Origin: Microbulbifer aggregans
GTDB lineage: Bacteria > Pseudomonadota > Gammaproteobacteria > Pseudomonadales > Cellvibrionaceae
DNA length: 64,000 nucleotides
Assembly: GCF_001750105.1 (NCBI RefSeq)
Contig: NZ_CP014143.1
Location: forward strand, 3,007,501-3,071,500
Direction of reading: 5' to 3'
Positions 55,063 through 64,000 of this stretch are shown here, piece after piece; the first letter of the stretch is position 1, and each line of letters opens with the position of its first letter. Both the position numbers and the translations under genes were made by a program. Under the pieces are notes generated by a model that worked only from the letters and a program-made list of their open reading frames with translations, searched no databases and was not told the DNA's origin.

Positions 55063-55099
55063 TTTTCGCCGGCCCGGACTCCTCCGCAGCCGGCGAAAA
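55063..55099. terminator. Inverted repeat after phhA
   Basis: TTTTCGCCGGC (55063-55073) and GCCGGCGAAAA (55089-55099) form an 11-bp stem with a 15-base loop starting 7 bases after the phhA stop. The + strand lacks a T-run after the stem, so terminator function is moderate. The remaining bases to 55302 hold only the lrp-like promoter region. Confidence 0.5.
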
Positions 55100-55302
55100 A
55101 TTCAACTACCAGCACCATTTTTTGGAGACTATCGTTACGGCATCTGGTGGCGCGTGAGCCAACCGATTCCCGCCGGGATCTTCCCTTAGGGTCGGATGGC
55201 AGCGCGACACGAAATGTAGCCGGGGTATTTTGTACCACTGGCGGCTGAAAAAGCATCGCCGAGGGAGATAATCCCCCGCTCCAATGGGAGGCTTTTAGAA
55301 TT

Positions 55303-55779
55303 ATGTCCTCACTTGATGCGATCGATAGACAACTTCTTGCCATCTTGCAGGCAGATGTTAGCCTCTCCATCGAGGAACTGGCGGAGCGTGTCGGGCTGAC
55401 AAAGACTCCCTGCTGGCGACGGGTACAGAAGCTTGAGAAAAGTGGAATCATCCGTCGCAAGGTGGCACTGCTGAATGCAGAAATCCTCGGCTTGCCGGTA
55501 TCGGTATTCGCCCAGGTCAAAACCGATCAGCACACGGCGGAATGGGCCGACGCCTTTGCGGCCCACATCGCCAAGTTGCCAGAAGTGGTCGACTGTTACC
55601 GTATGGCGGGAGACTACGACTACCTGCTCCGTATCGTCGTGAGCGATATCGCGGCTTATGACCGCTTCTACAAGGAGCTGATCCGCCACGTCGGTATCAG
55701 CGATATCGTGTCGAACTTCGCCATGGAGCAGATCAAGAGCACCACGGAGCTGCCAATTCCTTCCGGAGAAAAAGAATAA
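55303..55779 (+). CDS. Lrp/AsnC-family transcriptional regulator
   Basis: The 158-residue protein has an N-terminal winged helix-turn-helix (LDAIDRQLLAILQADVSLSIEELAERVGLTKTPCWRRVQKLEKSGIIRRKVALLN) and a C-terminal RAM/ActR ligand-binding domain (VSVFAQVKTDQHTAEWADAFAAHIAKLPEVVDCYRMAGDYDYLLRIVVSDIAAYDRFYKELIR). The TKTPCWRRVQKLE recognition region is common in Lrp-like regulators of amino acid catabolism. It lies between phhA and a class V aminotransferase-like gene, either of which could be its target. The ligand is unknown. Confidence 0.9.
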   Translation: MSSLDAIDRQLLAILQADVSLSIEELAERVGLTKTPCWRRVQKLEKSGIIRRKVALLNAEILGLPVSVFAQVKTDQHTAEWADAFAAHIAKLPEVVDCYRMAGDYDYLLRIVVSDIAAYDRFYKELIRHVGISDIVSNFAMEQIKSTTELPIPSGEKE

Positions 55780-55877
55780 ACCGGCAGCGTGCCCGATCCA
55801 CCACGGGTGGCGCGGCCGCTGCACAATAATTGGCCGCGCGCCCAGGCGCAGCGGCCTCAGTAACTTTCGAGGTAACC

Positions 55878-57506
55878 ATGGCCGCCTGCGATGCACTCCT
55901 GGCCCGAATCCGTGACGCCGTCATCGGCGAGCGGATGCCGCTGTCCACTCCCTTTGGAACCCGTCCACTCATCTATGCCGACTACACCGCCTCAGGACGT
56001 GGACTGACCTTTATCGAGGACACAATCCGCAACCAGGTACTTCCCTGGTACGCCAATACACACACCGAGACTTCAGCCACTGGCCGCCAGACAACCGCGT
56101 TTCGCGAACAGGCGCGGGCTGCAGTGCGCCGCTCGGTGAACGCAGACGATGAGCATGCGGTGATTTTCTGTGGCTCCGGGGCGACAGCCGCCATCAACCG
56201 CCTGGTAGACAGTCTCGGACTGCGCAAACCAGCCAGCAAGCACTTCCCGTCTGAACAGGCCGAACTGCCGGAGCACCTGCGGCCGGTCATCTTTATCGGC
56301 CCCTACGAGCACCACTCCAATGACCTGCCCTGGCGGGAGTCCCTGGCCCAGGTGGTGACCATCCCCCAGTGCCCCGAGGGTGGCGTGGACGTGGCCGCAC
56401 TGGAGGCAGCACTGCGGCGTTACCAGGACCGACCACTGAAGATTGGCAGTTTTTCCGCCGCTTCCAACGTCACCGGCATCCGCACGAATGTCGCCGCCGT
56501 GACCGCACTGCTGCACCGTCACGGTGCTCTGTCCTGCTGGGATTACGCCGCGGCAGGGCCCTACGTTCGTGTAGATGCCGCCGGTGACGGCGACAGCACC
56601 CGCATCGATGCCCTGTTTATCTCCCCACACAAGTTCGTTGGCGGCCCCGGCACTCCGGGGGTGCTCGTCATCGACCGCAAATTGCTGCCAGCCGGCCAGC
56701 CGGCGGTTCCTGGCGGAGGCACCGTTTCCTGGGTCGGCCCCGAGAAGCACACCTACCTGCCACCGGGGGAGCGCCGTGAAGAGGCCGGCACCCCGGCCAT
56801 CGTCGAATCCGTGCGTGCGGGCCTGGCCTTCCAGCTCAAGGATGCGGTCGGCGCCGACGAGATCGAGCGCCGTGAGGCGGAGTGGCTGCGACGGGCCTTT
56901 GCCCGCTGGGCGGCCAACCCCAACATCGACATCCTCGGCGGTACTGAAGCCGAGCGGGTCAGCATCGTCTCCCTGCACATCCTCAGGGAGGGCAAGCCCC
57001 TGCATCACGGTTTTGTCGTGGCCTTGCTCAACGACCTGTTCGGCATTCAGGTGCGCGGGGGTTGCTCCTGTGCCGGGCCCTATGGCCACGCACTGCTGCA
57101 CCTGACCCCGGAGCAGAGTGAGGCACTGGAGAGCGTGGTTGCTGGCGGCGAAAGCCTGCTGAAACCAGGCTGGGTGCGCCTCAATTTCAATTACTTCCTC
57201 GACACCGAGACCGCGGACTATCTCATCGAGGCGATCGAACTGATCGCCGAGCACGGGTACCGGTTGCTGCCCTACTACCAGTACGACGCAGAAGCCGGTG
57301 TATGGCGCTTCCAGGGTGAACACAGCGAACCGCCACTGCCGCTGTCACTGGACGGCGCCCAGGCACCGGTACCGGAGCGCATCGAGACACCACTGGCAGA
57401 GTTTGTTGAAAGCGCACGGGAAATTCTGGCAGCGCCCCGCGGTGAAATCTGCGCACAGCCGATTCTCTCGCCACGGGCGGAAAATCTGCGCTGGTTCAAT
57501 CTCTGA
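55878..57506 (+). CDS. Class V aminotransferase-fold PLP enzyme (cysteine desulfurase/selenocysteine lyase-like)
   Basis: The 542-residue protein is long for the family (about 400). The PLP site is DALFISPHKFVGGPGTPGVLV, with the Schiff-base Lys near residue 254. An early block YADYTASGRGLTFIEDTIRNQVLPWYANTHTETSATGRQTTAFREQAR matches class V enzymes, as does IFCGSGATAAINRLVDSLGL. A later segment, GIQVRGGCSCAGPYGHALL, holds cysteines at the position of the desulfurase catalytic loop. About 130 extra residues follow, ending LSPRAENLRWFNL. Start ATG 55878 follows GAGG. No Fe-S assembly genes are nearby, so a catabolic desulfurase or kynureninase-like role is possible. It lies 98 bases after the Lrp-type gene. 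Confidence 0.8.
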   Translation: MAACDALLARIRDAVIGERMPLSTPFGTRPLIYADYTASGRGLTFIEDTIRNQVLPWYANTHTETSATGRQTTAFREQARAAVRRSVNADDEHAVIFCGSGATAAINRLVDSLGLRKPASKHFPSEQAELPEHLRPVIFIGPYEHHSNDLPWRESLAQVVTIPQCPEGGVDVAALEAALRRYQDRPLKIGSFSAASNVTGIRTNVAAVTALLHRHGALSCWDYAAAGPYVRVDAAGDGDSTRIDALFISPHKFVGGPGTPGVLVIDRKLLPAGQPAVPGGGTVSWVGPEKHTYLPPGERREEAGTPAIVESVRAGLAFQLKDAVGADEIERREAEWLRRAFARWAANPNIDILGGTEAERVSIVSLHILREGKPLHHGFVVALLNDLFGIQVRGGCSCAGPYGHALLHLTPEQSEALESVVAGGESLLKPGWVRLNFNYFLDTETADYLIEAIELIAEHGYRLLPYYQYDAEAGVWRFQGEHSEPPLPLSLDGAQAPVPERIETPLAEFVESAREILAAPRGEICAQPILSPRAENLRWFNL

Positions 57507-57612
57507 CCAGTAGCGGGTCCGACCACTGAGGAACCATCGCATCCGCCGCGATGGTTCCAGCCGTGCCATCATCTATGGATAATGCAACAAAGCCGGCAAA
57601 CAAGGACGTGCA

Positions 57613-58782
57613 GTGGCGGAGACCTCCCTCTTTCAATCATTCTTCCTGATTTTCAGTGGCGCGGCCCTGCTGGCCACGCTGGCGCTCTATGGCCGCCAGC
57701 CCCTGCTGGTGGCCTATATCGCCCTCGGCGTGCTGCTTGGCCCCTCGGTCCTCGGGGTCGTCAACAACGTCCAGTTACTCGCCGACATGTCGACGATTGG
57801 AATTATCTTCCTGCTATTCCTGCTGGGTCTCGATATGCAGCCGCAGGCGCTGCTGTCGGTGATCCGCAAGGCAACTTTTGTCGGCATCGTCAGCTGTGCG
57901 GTCTTCCTTGGTCTCGGGTATGGTCTGGGCCAGTTGTTCGGGTTCACTACGGTTGAAAGCTGGGTGATCGGCATGGCGATGATGTTCTCCAGCACCATCA
58001 TCGGCATCAAGCTGTTACCGACCACCGTGCTGCATCACAAGCACCTGGGCGAGTTGATGGTCGGCCTGCTGTTGTTCCAGGATTTCGTCGCCATTGCCTG
58101 CCTGATGATTCTGCTGAGTGGCAGCACCGGCCAGGTGGATTTTGCCCAGCTGGGTATCTCTTTCGCGGCCCTGCCACTGCTGGTGCTGGTGGCGTGGGTG
58201 ATCGTGAAATATGTCCTGCTGCCACTGTTTACCCGTTTCGACCGTTTTCACGAATATATCTTTCTGCTGGCCCTGGGCTGGTGTATGGGAGTGGCAGAGC
58301 TGGCGGAAATCCTCGGTCTGTCGCGGGAAATCGGTGCTTTCATTGCCGGCATCACCATGGCGACCAGCCGTATTTCCCAGTACATTGCGCTCAGCCTGAA
58401 ACCCCTGCGGGACTTCTTCCTGATCCTGTTTTTCTTCAGTATCGGCGCACAGTTCAAGCTCGCTATGGTGCCGGAAATTGCGGTGCCGGCGCTGATCACC
58501 GCCGCCGCCGTGCTCGCAGTCAAACCACTGGTATTCCGTCTGCTATTGGGCAATCAGAGTGAGCAGAAAGTGCTGGCCTGGGATATCGGCTTTCGCCTCG
58601 GGCAGATCAGTGAGTTCTCGCTGCTTATCGCCTTCCTCGCCACCAGCCAGCAGCTGATCGGCAGTGGTGCCTCGCACCTGATCCAGGCGACCGCGATCCT
58701 GACCTTTCTGGTGTCGTCCTACATCGTGGTGATGAACTTCCCCAATCCCATTGCGATCAAGGACGAGCTGCGGCGTGATTAG
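57613..58782 (+). CDS. CPA2-family cation:proton antiporter (KefB-like membrane domain)
   Basis: The 389-residue protein consists of about twelve membrane helices with the CPA2 pattern: YIALGVLLGPSVLGVV, FLLFLLGLDMQPQALLSV, MMFSSTIIGIKLLPTTVLHHKHLGELMVGLLLFQDFVAIACLM (the Gln-Asp motif in the ion path), and FRLGQISEFSLLIAF. It lacks the cytoplasmic TrkA-N domain of KefB/KefC (about 600 residues), so it may exchange Na+ or K+ for protons without glutathione control. The start is GTG 57613 with AAGGA upstream. It converges with the RND permease gene, 13 bases apart. Confidence 0.88.
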   Translation: MAETSLFQSFFLIFSGAALLATLALYGRQPLLVAYIALGVLLGPSVLGVVNNVQLLADMSTIGIIFLLFLLGLDMQPQALLSVIRKATFVGIVSCAVFLGLGYGLGQLFGFTTVESWVIGMAMMFSSTIIGIKLLPTTVLHHKHLGELMVGLLLFQDFVAIACLMILLSGSTGQVDFAQLGISFAALPLLVLVAWVIVKYVLLPLFTRFDRFHEYIFLLALGWCMGVAELAEILGLSREIGAFIAGITMATSRISQYIALSLKPLRDFFLILFFFSIGAQFKLAMVPEIAVPALITAAAVLAVKPLVFRLLLGNQSEQKVLAWDIGFRLGQISEFSLLIAFLATSQQLIGSGASHLIQATAILTFLVSSYIVVMNFPNPIAIKDELRRD

Positions 58783-58795
58783 CTGCGCCGCTTCT

Positions 58796-61700
58796 TCAGT
58801 GGTTGGCCAGCCGCGTGCGGCTTCGAAGTCCAAACAACAGCGGAATATCCCGCGCGAACATCAGGTAGAGGCACGGCACCAGTAACAGGGAAATTGTCGT
58901 GGCGGCGAGAATTCCGTACCCAAGGGAAATGGCCATCGGGATCAGGAACCGCGCCTGCACCGAAGTTTCAAAAATCATCGGCATCAGCCCGCAAAATGTG
59001 GTCACCGTAGTGAGGATAATTGGGCGAAAACGACGTGCGGCCGCCTGTTTGATGGCATCGGTCACATCGACTCCCTGCTCACGCAAGCGGTTGCCGTATT
59101 CGATCATCACCAGAGTGTCGTTGATGACCACACCGGCCAGGGCCACCATGCCCAGCAGGCTGATCATGCTCAGACCGTAGCCCATAAGCAGGTGACCCAG
59201 TACTGCACCGATGACACCGAACGGAATGGCCACCATGACTGTCAGCGGCTGTATATAGCTCTTCAGCGGAATCGCCAGCAGCAGGTACAGTGCTGCCATG
59301 GTAAGGGTGAAGGTCAGCCCCAGGGACATCAGCCCCTCACGCTCCTCGGCCTGGCGCCCTTCGTAGGAAATTCCCAAGCCCGCATACTCCGCCTTCAGTT
59401 GCGGCATAATGCTGCGGTTTAGCTCATTGATGACCAGCGCTGCCTGGTCGGCCGGCTCGACATTGGCGGTGACGGTCATTACTCGGCGCCCTTCACGCCG
59501 ATTGATGCCCGCATAGGCGCGCCCCTGGTCGATGGAGACGAGATCCGGCAATGGCAGCCAGATATTGCCCGGTGCCTGCACCATGATACTGGCCACATCT
59601 TTCAGTGAACCGCGCTGGTTCTCCGGCAGTCGCACCATGATTTTTACCTGATCCCGGCCGCGCTGCTGGCGCAACGCCTCTGCACCATAAATCGCGGCGC
59701 GCAACTGCCGACCGATGTCCGTAGCAGATAGCCCGAGGCTCTTGGCGGTGTCACTCAACGTGAGATCCAGTTGCTGCTTGCCGAGAGAGATACCGGGATC
59801 GATATCACTGACACTGGGGAACTCCTCCAACGCCTCTGCCAGCCGCAGAGCCACCGCCTCCAGGGTGCGGGTGTCCGTGTGCCTGAGCTCTACCGTCAGG
59901 GCAGGTCCAGCCCCCGGACCACCGCGATCAGCGGCAAAGCTGGAGCTGAGCGCCCCGGGCACAGGACCCACCTCCCCTCGCCAGGCGCGCACAAACTCTC
60001 CCGTCGTAAACGGACGCTGATCTGCCGGAACCAGATAGACATCGACCTGCACCCGGTTGTCCCGGATCAGGCCGCGCATACCGAGGAAAACCCCTTCGCG
60101 AGCCATTTTTTCCAGCGCGCGATCTGCAGCCCGGGTAATCTGGGCACGGGCGCGCGCCAACTGCTGTTCTGCCGTACCAGCGGGAAAGGTGACTTCCACC
60201 CGGCCCGAGTCCCGTTCCACCCGCGGCAACAGTGTAAAACCCATGCGGCCACTGGCGGCGTAGCCGGCCACGACCATCAGTGTGGCCAGTGCCACAGCAA
60301 TTGTGATGTAGCGATGGCGGATACAGACATCGAGAAAAGGCTTGAAGCGCTTTACGACAAAGCGATCGAGGCTGCGGGCAATCGTGCGTTGCCGCGCCGC
60401 AAATCGTCGTGCTCCGGCTTTGCGATAGCCTCGCCGTGAATAGGCCAGATGGGCAGGCAGAATGAACAGCGCTTCCAGCCAGGAGATGACAAATACAGAG
60501 CCTACGACCAGTGGAATGATGCCGAAAATTTTGCCCATAAATCCGGGCAAAAACATGAGCGGAATAAAGGCGACAATGTTGGTGAGAATGGCAAAAGTCA
60601 GAGGTACTGCCACCTGTCGCGCACCGGCAATGGCAGCCTCCAGATTGTTGTAACCGAGGCGTCGCCATTCATAGATATTTTCTCCTGCGATGATTGCATC
60701 ATCCACCACTATCCCCAGTGCGATGATGAAGGCAAACATGCTTACCATGTTGATGGACACATCCATCGCCGGCAGGAACAACAGCGCGCCGAGGAAACAG
60801 GTCGGAATACCAAGGGTCACCCAAAAAGCCAGGCGCAACTCGAGAAAGGCACCCAGCACGATGAAGACCAGCATCAGGCCGATAAAGCCGTTCTTCAACA
60901 GCAGCGACAGTCGCTCTCGGAAAATTTCCGAATCGTCGTCACGGATACTGATCTTTACCCCATCCGGCAAGGTCGGCTCCACTTCTGCCAGAACCTCACG
61001 GGTCGCCTGACTGACACTCATCGGGGTTTCGTTGCCAACACGAAATACATCGACGCCCATCGCTGGCTGACCGTTGAAGTTCATATTGCGCGGCTCTTCC
61101 ACCAGCGCATCGCGGACCGTGGCAATATCCTTGAGACGAACAGTGCCGCCCCCAGCCGCCTGGACAACGACAATTTCACCAAACTCTCGCGCCCAGTCCC
61201 GGCGCTCGGTGACCCGCACCAACACTTCGCCGGCTTCAGTTTTTACCGCTCCGGCCGGCACATCCACCGCCGCAGCACGAACCAGCTGTGCGACTTGCGG
61301 TAGCGACAACCCGTAGCGTCGGAGACTCTCGCGGGAAACCTCCACGGCCACCTCATAGTCGCGCACACCGTAGGCCTCCAGAGCGGTAATGTCCGGGTGT
61401 GCCTCCAACTGCTCATAGAGCAGCATGGTGATTCCACGCAATGCGTGAACGTCGATATCACCATGCACCACCAGGTCGAGTACATCGCGCCGGTGATCGG
61501 CAAGGCTGACCTGGGGTCGTTCAATGTCGTCGGGGAAGGTAGTGACCCGGTCGATGGCCTGCTGGATGTCCTGGTAGACCTTGTTGCCGTCCACGCCGGC
61601 CTGCAGCTCCACGCTGAGCGTGGCACTGCCCTCGTTGGCCGTGCCGCGCATCTCGCGGATACCGGGTATTCCCTGTACTGCCTGCTCGGCCGCGACCAAT

Positions 61701-61942
61701 ACCCCTCGCTCCACCTCCTCGGGGCTGGCGCCGGGATACGCGATCTGTACCGTAACCATATCGAGGCTGAAATCCGGGAAAACTTCTTTTTTGACCACCG
61801 TCGCAAAAGTGAGGCCGCCGAGAATCAGTACCAGCATGAGGAGATTGGCGGTGACATGGTTGTGGGCCATCCAGGCGATCGGCCCACCATGGATGTCGAC
61901 TGGCTGCCGCGGAACCCGTTTGGAACGCTCCAGCTCACTCAT
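58796..61942 (-). CDS. RND-family efflux permease
   Basis: The 1048-residue inner-membrane pump uses proton-motive force to expel drugs or other compounds through a tripartite complex. It has the internally duplicated RND structure: TM1 near 30-48, a periplasmic porter loop, TM2-6 starting near 355, TM7 near 535, a second loop, and TM8-12 near 880-1030. The proton-relay Asp pair is in ALGIVVDDAIIAGENIYEW. The substrate-loop sequences and length point to the HAE-type multidrug branch rather than heavy-metal CusA. Its ATG overlaps the adaptor stop by 4 bases (ATGA). Specific substrates cannot be read. Confidence 0.93.
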   Translation of the reverse strand: MSELERSKRVPRQPVDIHGGPIAWMAHNHVTANLLMLVLILGGLTFATVVKKEVFPDFSLDMVTVQIAYPGASPEEVERGVLVAAEQAVQGIPGIREMRGTANEGSATLSVELQAGVDGNKVYQDIQQAIDRVTTFPDDIERPQVSLADHRRDVLDLVVHGDIDVHALRGITMLLYEQLEAHPDITALEAYGVRDYEVAVEVSRESLRRYGLSLPQVAQLVRAAAVDVPAGAVKTEAGEVLVRVTERRDWAREFGEIVVVQAAGGGTVRLKDIATVRDALVEEPRNMNFNGQPAMGVDVFRVGNETPMSVSQATREVLAEVEPTLPDGVKISIRDDDSEIFRERLSLLLKNGFIGLMLVFIVLGAFLELRLAFWVTLGIPTCFLGALLFLPAMDVSINMVSMFAFIIALGIVVDDAIIAGENIYEWRRLGYNNLEAAIAGARQVAVPLTFAILTNIVAFIPLMFLPGFMGKIFGIIPLVVGSVFVISWLEALFILPAHLAYSRRGYRKAGARRFAARQRTIARSLDRFVVKRFKPFLDVCIRHRYITIAVALATLMVVAGYAASGRMGFTLLPRVERDSGRVEVTFPAGTAEQQLARARAQITRAADRALEKMAREGVFLGMRGLIRDNRVQVDVYLVPADQRPFTTGEFVRAWRGEVGPVPGALSSSFAADRGGPGAGPALTVELRHTDTRTLEAVALRLAEALEEFPSVSDIDPGISLGKQQLDLTLSDTAKSLGLSATDIGRQLRAAIYGAEALRQQRGRDQVKIMVRLPENQRGSLKDVASIMVQAPGNIWLPLPDLVSIDQGRAYAGINRREGRRVMTVTANVEPADQAALVINELNRSIMPQLKAEYAGLGISYEGRQAEEREGLMSLGLTFTLTMAALYLLLAIPLKSYIQPLTVMVAIPFGVIGAVLGHLLMGYGLSMISLLGMVALAGVVINDTLVMIEYGNRLREQGVDVTDAIKQAAARRFRPIILTTVTTFCGLMPMIFETSVQARFLIPMAISLGYGILAATTISLLLVPCLYLMFARDIPLLFGLRSRTRLANH

Positions 61943-63189
61943 CCGCGCTCTCCGGCTTCAGGTGGCGAACCACCCTCCTCCAATTCCGAAGCCGCCTCGC
62001 CTTCCCGACTCTCTTCCGGATCGCGCTGGCCAGGTTTCGTGCCCACCGCAGGAGCCTCTCGAACGCGCACCAGCATGCCATCGGTGACTGCCGTCAACCG
62101 GGTGGTGACAAGGCGTTCACCACCTTCGAGCCCCGATTCCAGCACAGCATAATCACCACTGAGATATGCCAGCTCGACCTGGCGGACGGTAATCCTGTCA
62201 TCGCGCACTTCCCAGACCTGGCCACCGTCCTGAAGCGCGGTCAGAGGAATCCGCACCCGTGCCCGCTCCGCCGGGCTGACGATGTTGACCTGGGCCAGGT
62301 CATTGAGCAGCAACTTGGGCTCGGAGACCAGCTCCTGGGACAGAGGGTCCTGTAGTTCGACGAGGACCCTGGCGAGACGCCCCTGCTCCTCGAGCACGGG
62401 AATCAACCGCACGAACTGGCCTCGCCGGTAGGTCCCCGGTGGCCACTGGCTGCCACGGATTCGCACCTCAGCACCCTCCCTTTGCAAACGAGAGAGCTGT
62501 ACCGCTGGAATCTCTACCTCAACCTGAAACAGGTCCGCCCCCGCCAGCTGGTAGAGCACGGTGCCCGGACCAACCCGATCGCCGATATCGACGCTGCGGC
62601 TGACCAACAGTGCATTGAACGGAGAGCGAACTTCGGTCAGGCGCAGATCTCTCTCCGCCAGGCGCACGGCTGCCTCGGCGGCCTCAACCCGGGCCTGCGC
62701 CGCGGCCAGTTGTGGCTCCCGTAGCACCAGGGCGCGGTCGGCTTCTGGCACGGAGCTGCCGAGCAGCTCGTACTCCTCTTTCGCCACCAGTTGCTGTCCC
62801 CGCTCCTGCTGCAGTTCCGCACGGCGTTCAGCCAGGGTGCTGCGTGCAGTGCGGAGTGCCAGCTCGTACGGTTCCCGCTCTATGCGTGCCAGTAGCCGGC
62901 CCGCGGGCACGGTCGCCCCCTGGTCCAGGTCGTAATCCAACCACTCAACCCGCCCTTGCACCTGGGGCTCCAGATCCACGGTCTCCCGTGGACGGACCCG
63001 CCCGAGCGCCTCGACCGTCACCGGGAACTCCCCAAGCTCGGCCGTGATCACCTCCACCAGGGGCGCAGGCGGCGGCTCATCGCCCCGCTGCATGGTGGGT
63101 TTTTCTCGGAGGAACCAGCTGGCAATCAACACCGCCCCAACCAGTAAGCCAACCGGTAACGCGAAGTTCCAGTTCAGCCGCTCCAGCAT
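61939..63189 (-). CDS. RND efflux periplasmic adaptor (membrane fusion protein)
   Basis: The 416-residue adaptor has an N-terminal membrane anchor (about 9-26; PVGLLVGAVLIASWF), a lipoyl-type hairpin region (VTVEALGRVRPRETVDLEPQVQGRVEWL...GATVPAGRLLARIEREPYELALRTARSTLAERRAELQQE), a coiled coil, and beta-barrel and membrane-proximal domains to about residue 375. The C-terminal 35 residues are Glu/Gly/Pro-rich. It bridges the RND pump and the outer-membrane channel. Gene order is outer-membrane channel, adaptor, pump, on the minus strand, with overlaps that suggest one transcript. Confidence 0.92.
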   Translation of the reverse strand: MLERLNWNFALPVGLLVGAVLIASWFLREKPTMQRGDEPPPAPLVEVITAELGEFPVTVEALGRVRPRETVDLEPQVQGRVEWLDYDLDQGATVPAGRLLARIEREPYELALRTARSTLAERRAELQQERGQQLVAKEEYELLGSSVPEADRALVLREPQLAAAQARVEAAEAAVRLAERDLRLTEVRSPFNALLVSRSVDIGDRVGPGTVLYQLAGADLFQVEVEIPAVQLSRLQREGAEVRIRGSQWPPGTYRRGQFVRLIPVLEEQGRLARVLVELQDPLSQELVSEPKLLLNDLAQVNIVSPAERARVRIPLTALQDGGQVWEVRDDRITVRQVELAYLSGDYAVLESGLEGGERLVTTRLTAVTDGMLVRVREAPAVGTKPGQRDPEESREGEAASELEEGGSPPEAGERG

Positions 63190-64000
63190 CAGCTACCTCC
63201 CTGCCGGTAGCGCTCCAACTCAAGCGGCTGAGCGTCCGGAAGGTCCTCCCCGGGTATACCGCCGGACAGGGCACGATAGAGCACGACCCGGTTCTCGATC
63301 AGCTCCCGCTGGGCGGCCAGCATTTGCCGCTCGAGGCTTTGCTGTTCATTGGTGGCTGTGAGCACGTTGAGGAAATCTACCGTGCCACGGGTATACGCCC
63401 GGCGCTGGCGCACCACAATAAGGTCGGACAGTTGCGCGCGTTCCCGCAGGTACCGCAAACGCTCGCGCACCGCCTGTTCCTGTATCAGGGCACGCTCGAC
63501 CTCGGACAGAGCAGATAAAACTGTGCTTTCCAATTGCGCCCAGCGCTCCTGCTCGGCGGCCTCCTGACGCTTGCGCTCCGACGACAGACGTCCTCCGTCA
63601 AAGATCACTCCCTCGGCAGCGGCGGTGAGTGTCAGCAGCCAGTCTTTGGTGATATCGCTGATGGAGGGGCCACCCCCGCTGTAGAAGGCGGCGAGGCTGA
63701 TCACCGGCAGGCGCTCGGCCCAGGCCTGTTCGGCCAGGTAGTAGCCCTCCAGCAGGTTGCGCTGTGCCTCGAGTACATCTGGGCGTCGCAACAGGAGGTG
63801 CGCGGGAACACCGGTATTGGGCAGGGCCGGCAACATGGGTAAGCCGGTGCGGGGCTCGACCATACCATTCAGGACTTCGGTGGTTGTGCCGACCAACGTC
63901 GCCAACTGAACCTTGAGGGCCTCGATGTTGAACTCGGTCTCTGTCAGCTCCTGTTGCGACTGTACAACCAACGACCGTTGCTGCAAGACATCCGCAGCGG
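63189..64000 (-). CDS. Outer-membrane efflux protein (TolC/NodT type), C-terminal part
   Basis: The frame is open to the right edge, so this is the C-terminal 270 residues of a TolC-like channel whose N-terminus lies outside the window. Visible are QELTETEFNIEALKVQLATLVGTT, RRPDVLEAQRNLLEGYYLAEQAWAERLPVISLAAFYSG and the second helical repeat SEVERALIQEQAVRERLRYLRERAQLSDLIVVRQRRAYTRGTVDFLNVLTATNEQQSLERQMLAAQRELIENRVVLYRALSGG, typical of RND outer-membrane factors. Its stop overlaps the adaptor start by one base. No lipobox can be checked here. Confidence 0.9.
   Translation of the reverse strand, partial: AADVLQQRSLVVQSQQELTETEFNIEALKVQLATLVGTTTEVLNGMVEPRTGLPMLPALPNTGVPAHLLLRRPDVLEAQRNLLEGYYLAEQAWAERLPVISLAAFYSGGGPSISDITKDWLLTLTAAAEGVIFDGGRLSSERKRQEAAEQERWAQLESTVLSALSEVERALIQEQAVRERLRYLRERAQLSDLIVVRQRRAYTRGTVDFLNVLTATNEQQSLERQMLAAQRELIENRVVLYRALSGGIPGEDLPDAQPLELERYRQGGS

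Overview
The window is about 60% GC and carries a dense, almost purely chromosomal gene set of gammaproteobacterial type: tusDCB-tusE, nfuA, metH, tyrR/phhA, hrpB, trmA, an AddAB-like pair, and a choline-to-betaine set. Osmoprotectant synthesis, a mechanosensitive channel and the overall protein style suggest a marine or halotolerant gammaproteobacterium, possibly of the Cellvibrionales (Microbulbifer-like). The genus is an impression from recognised protein styles, not a search result. I see no phage, transposase, CRISPR array or rRNA operon. One tRNA gene is present. Both window edges cut genes: a probable rne tail on the left and an outer-membrane efflux gene on the right.

Layout. 1-1163: the 3' end of a probable RNase E gene, tRNA-Ser(UGA) with its promoter and terminator, and a 60-bp imperfect direct repeat. 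1164-6513: betaine module, with a BCCT choline transporter and choline dehydrogenase on +, facing betaine aldehyde dehydrogenase on -. 6622-7401: a TorF-like outer-membrane protein. 7717-14418: four tightly coupled genes (VTT/DedA-type membrane protein, six-hairpin glycosidase-like protein, GT4 glycosyltransferase of the diacylglycerol-glucosyltransferase type, and a fusion of an alkaline-phosphatase-superfamily domain to an endonuclease/exonuclease/phosphatase domain). This is the best candidate for an undescribed system and may act in membrane glycolipid or phospholipid remodelling. 14513-18259: a YccA-like protein, the Tus sulfur relay, YjbQ and TrmA. 18342-22080: a DUF2489 protein, an AEC carrier and RmuC on -, divergent from murI. 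22112-28293: AddB-like/AddA-like recombination nuclease-helicase pair. 28530-33991: DAHP synthase, DUF427, thiopurine methyltransferase, thioredoxin 2, HrpB. 34090-35916: GH114-like lipoprotein and a ZIP-like membrane protein. 36118-43649: NfuA divergent from MetH, small membrane proteins, and CysI-type reductase with its DUF934 partner. 43872-52618: AsnS, MscS channel, an ATP-grasp/CocE hydrolase pair, a truncated MreB-like membrane-anchored protein, a CaiB-type CoA transferase and an Mpo1-like protein. 52637-57506: a TyrR/PhhR regulator divergent from phenylalanine hydroxylase with a perfect TyrR box, an Lrp/AsnC regulator and a class V aminotransferase-like enzyme. 57613-64000: CPA2 antiporter and a tripartite RND efflux operon.

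How the genes work together: sulfur assimilation and use recur (CysI/DUF934, TusBCDE feeding tRNA thiolation, NfuA Fe-S delivery, MetH). Aromatic amino acid handling appears twice (DAHP synthase; TyrR-PhhA). Osmotic control appears as choline uptake and oxidation plus MscS. Several real genes are short or lie inside longer same-frame open stretches (TusB, TusE, NfuA, the Mpo1-like protein, a 38-residue membrane protein), so their starts were set from family N-termini and ribosome binding sites.
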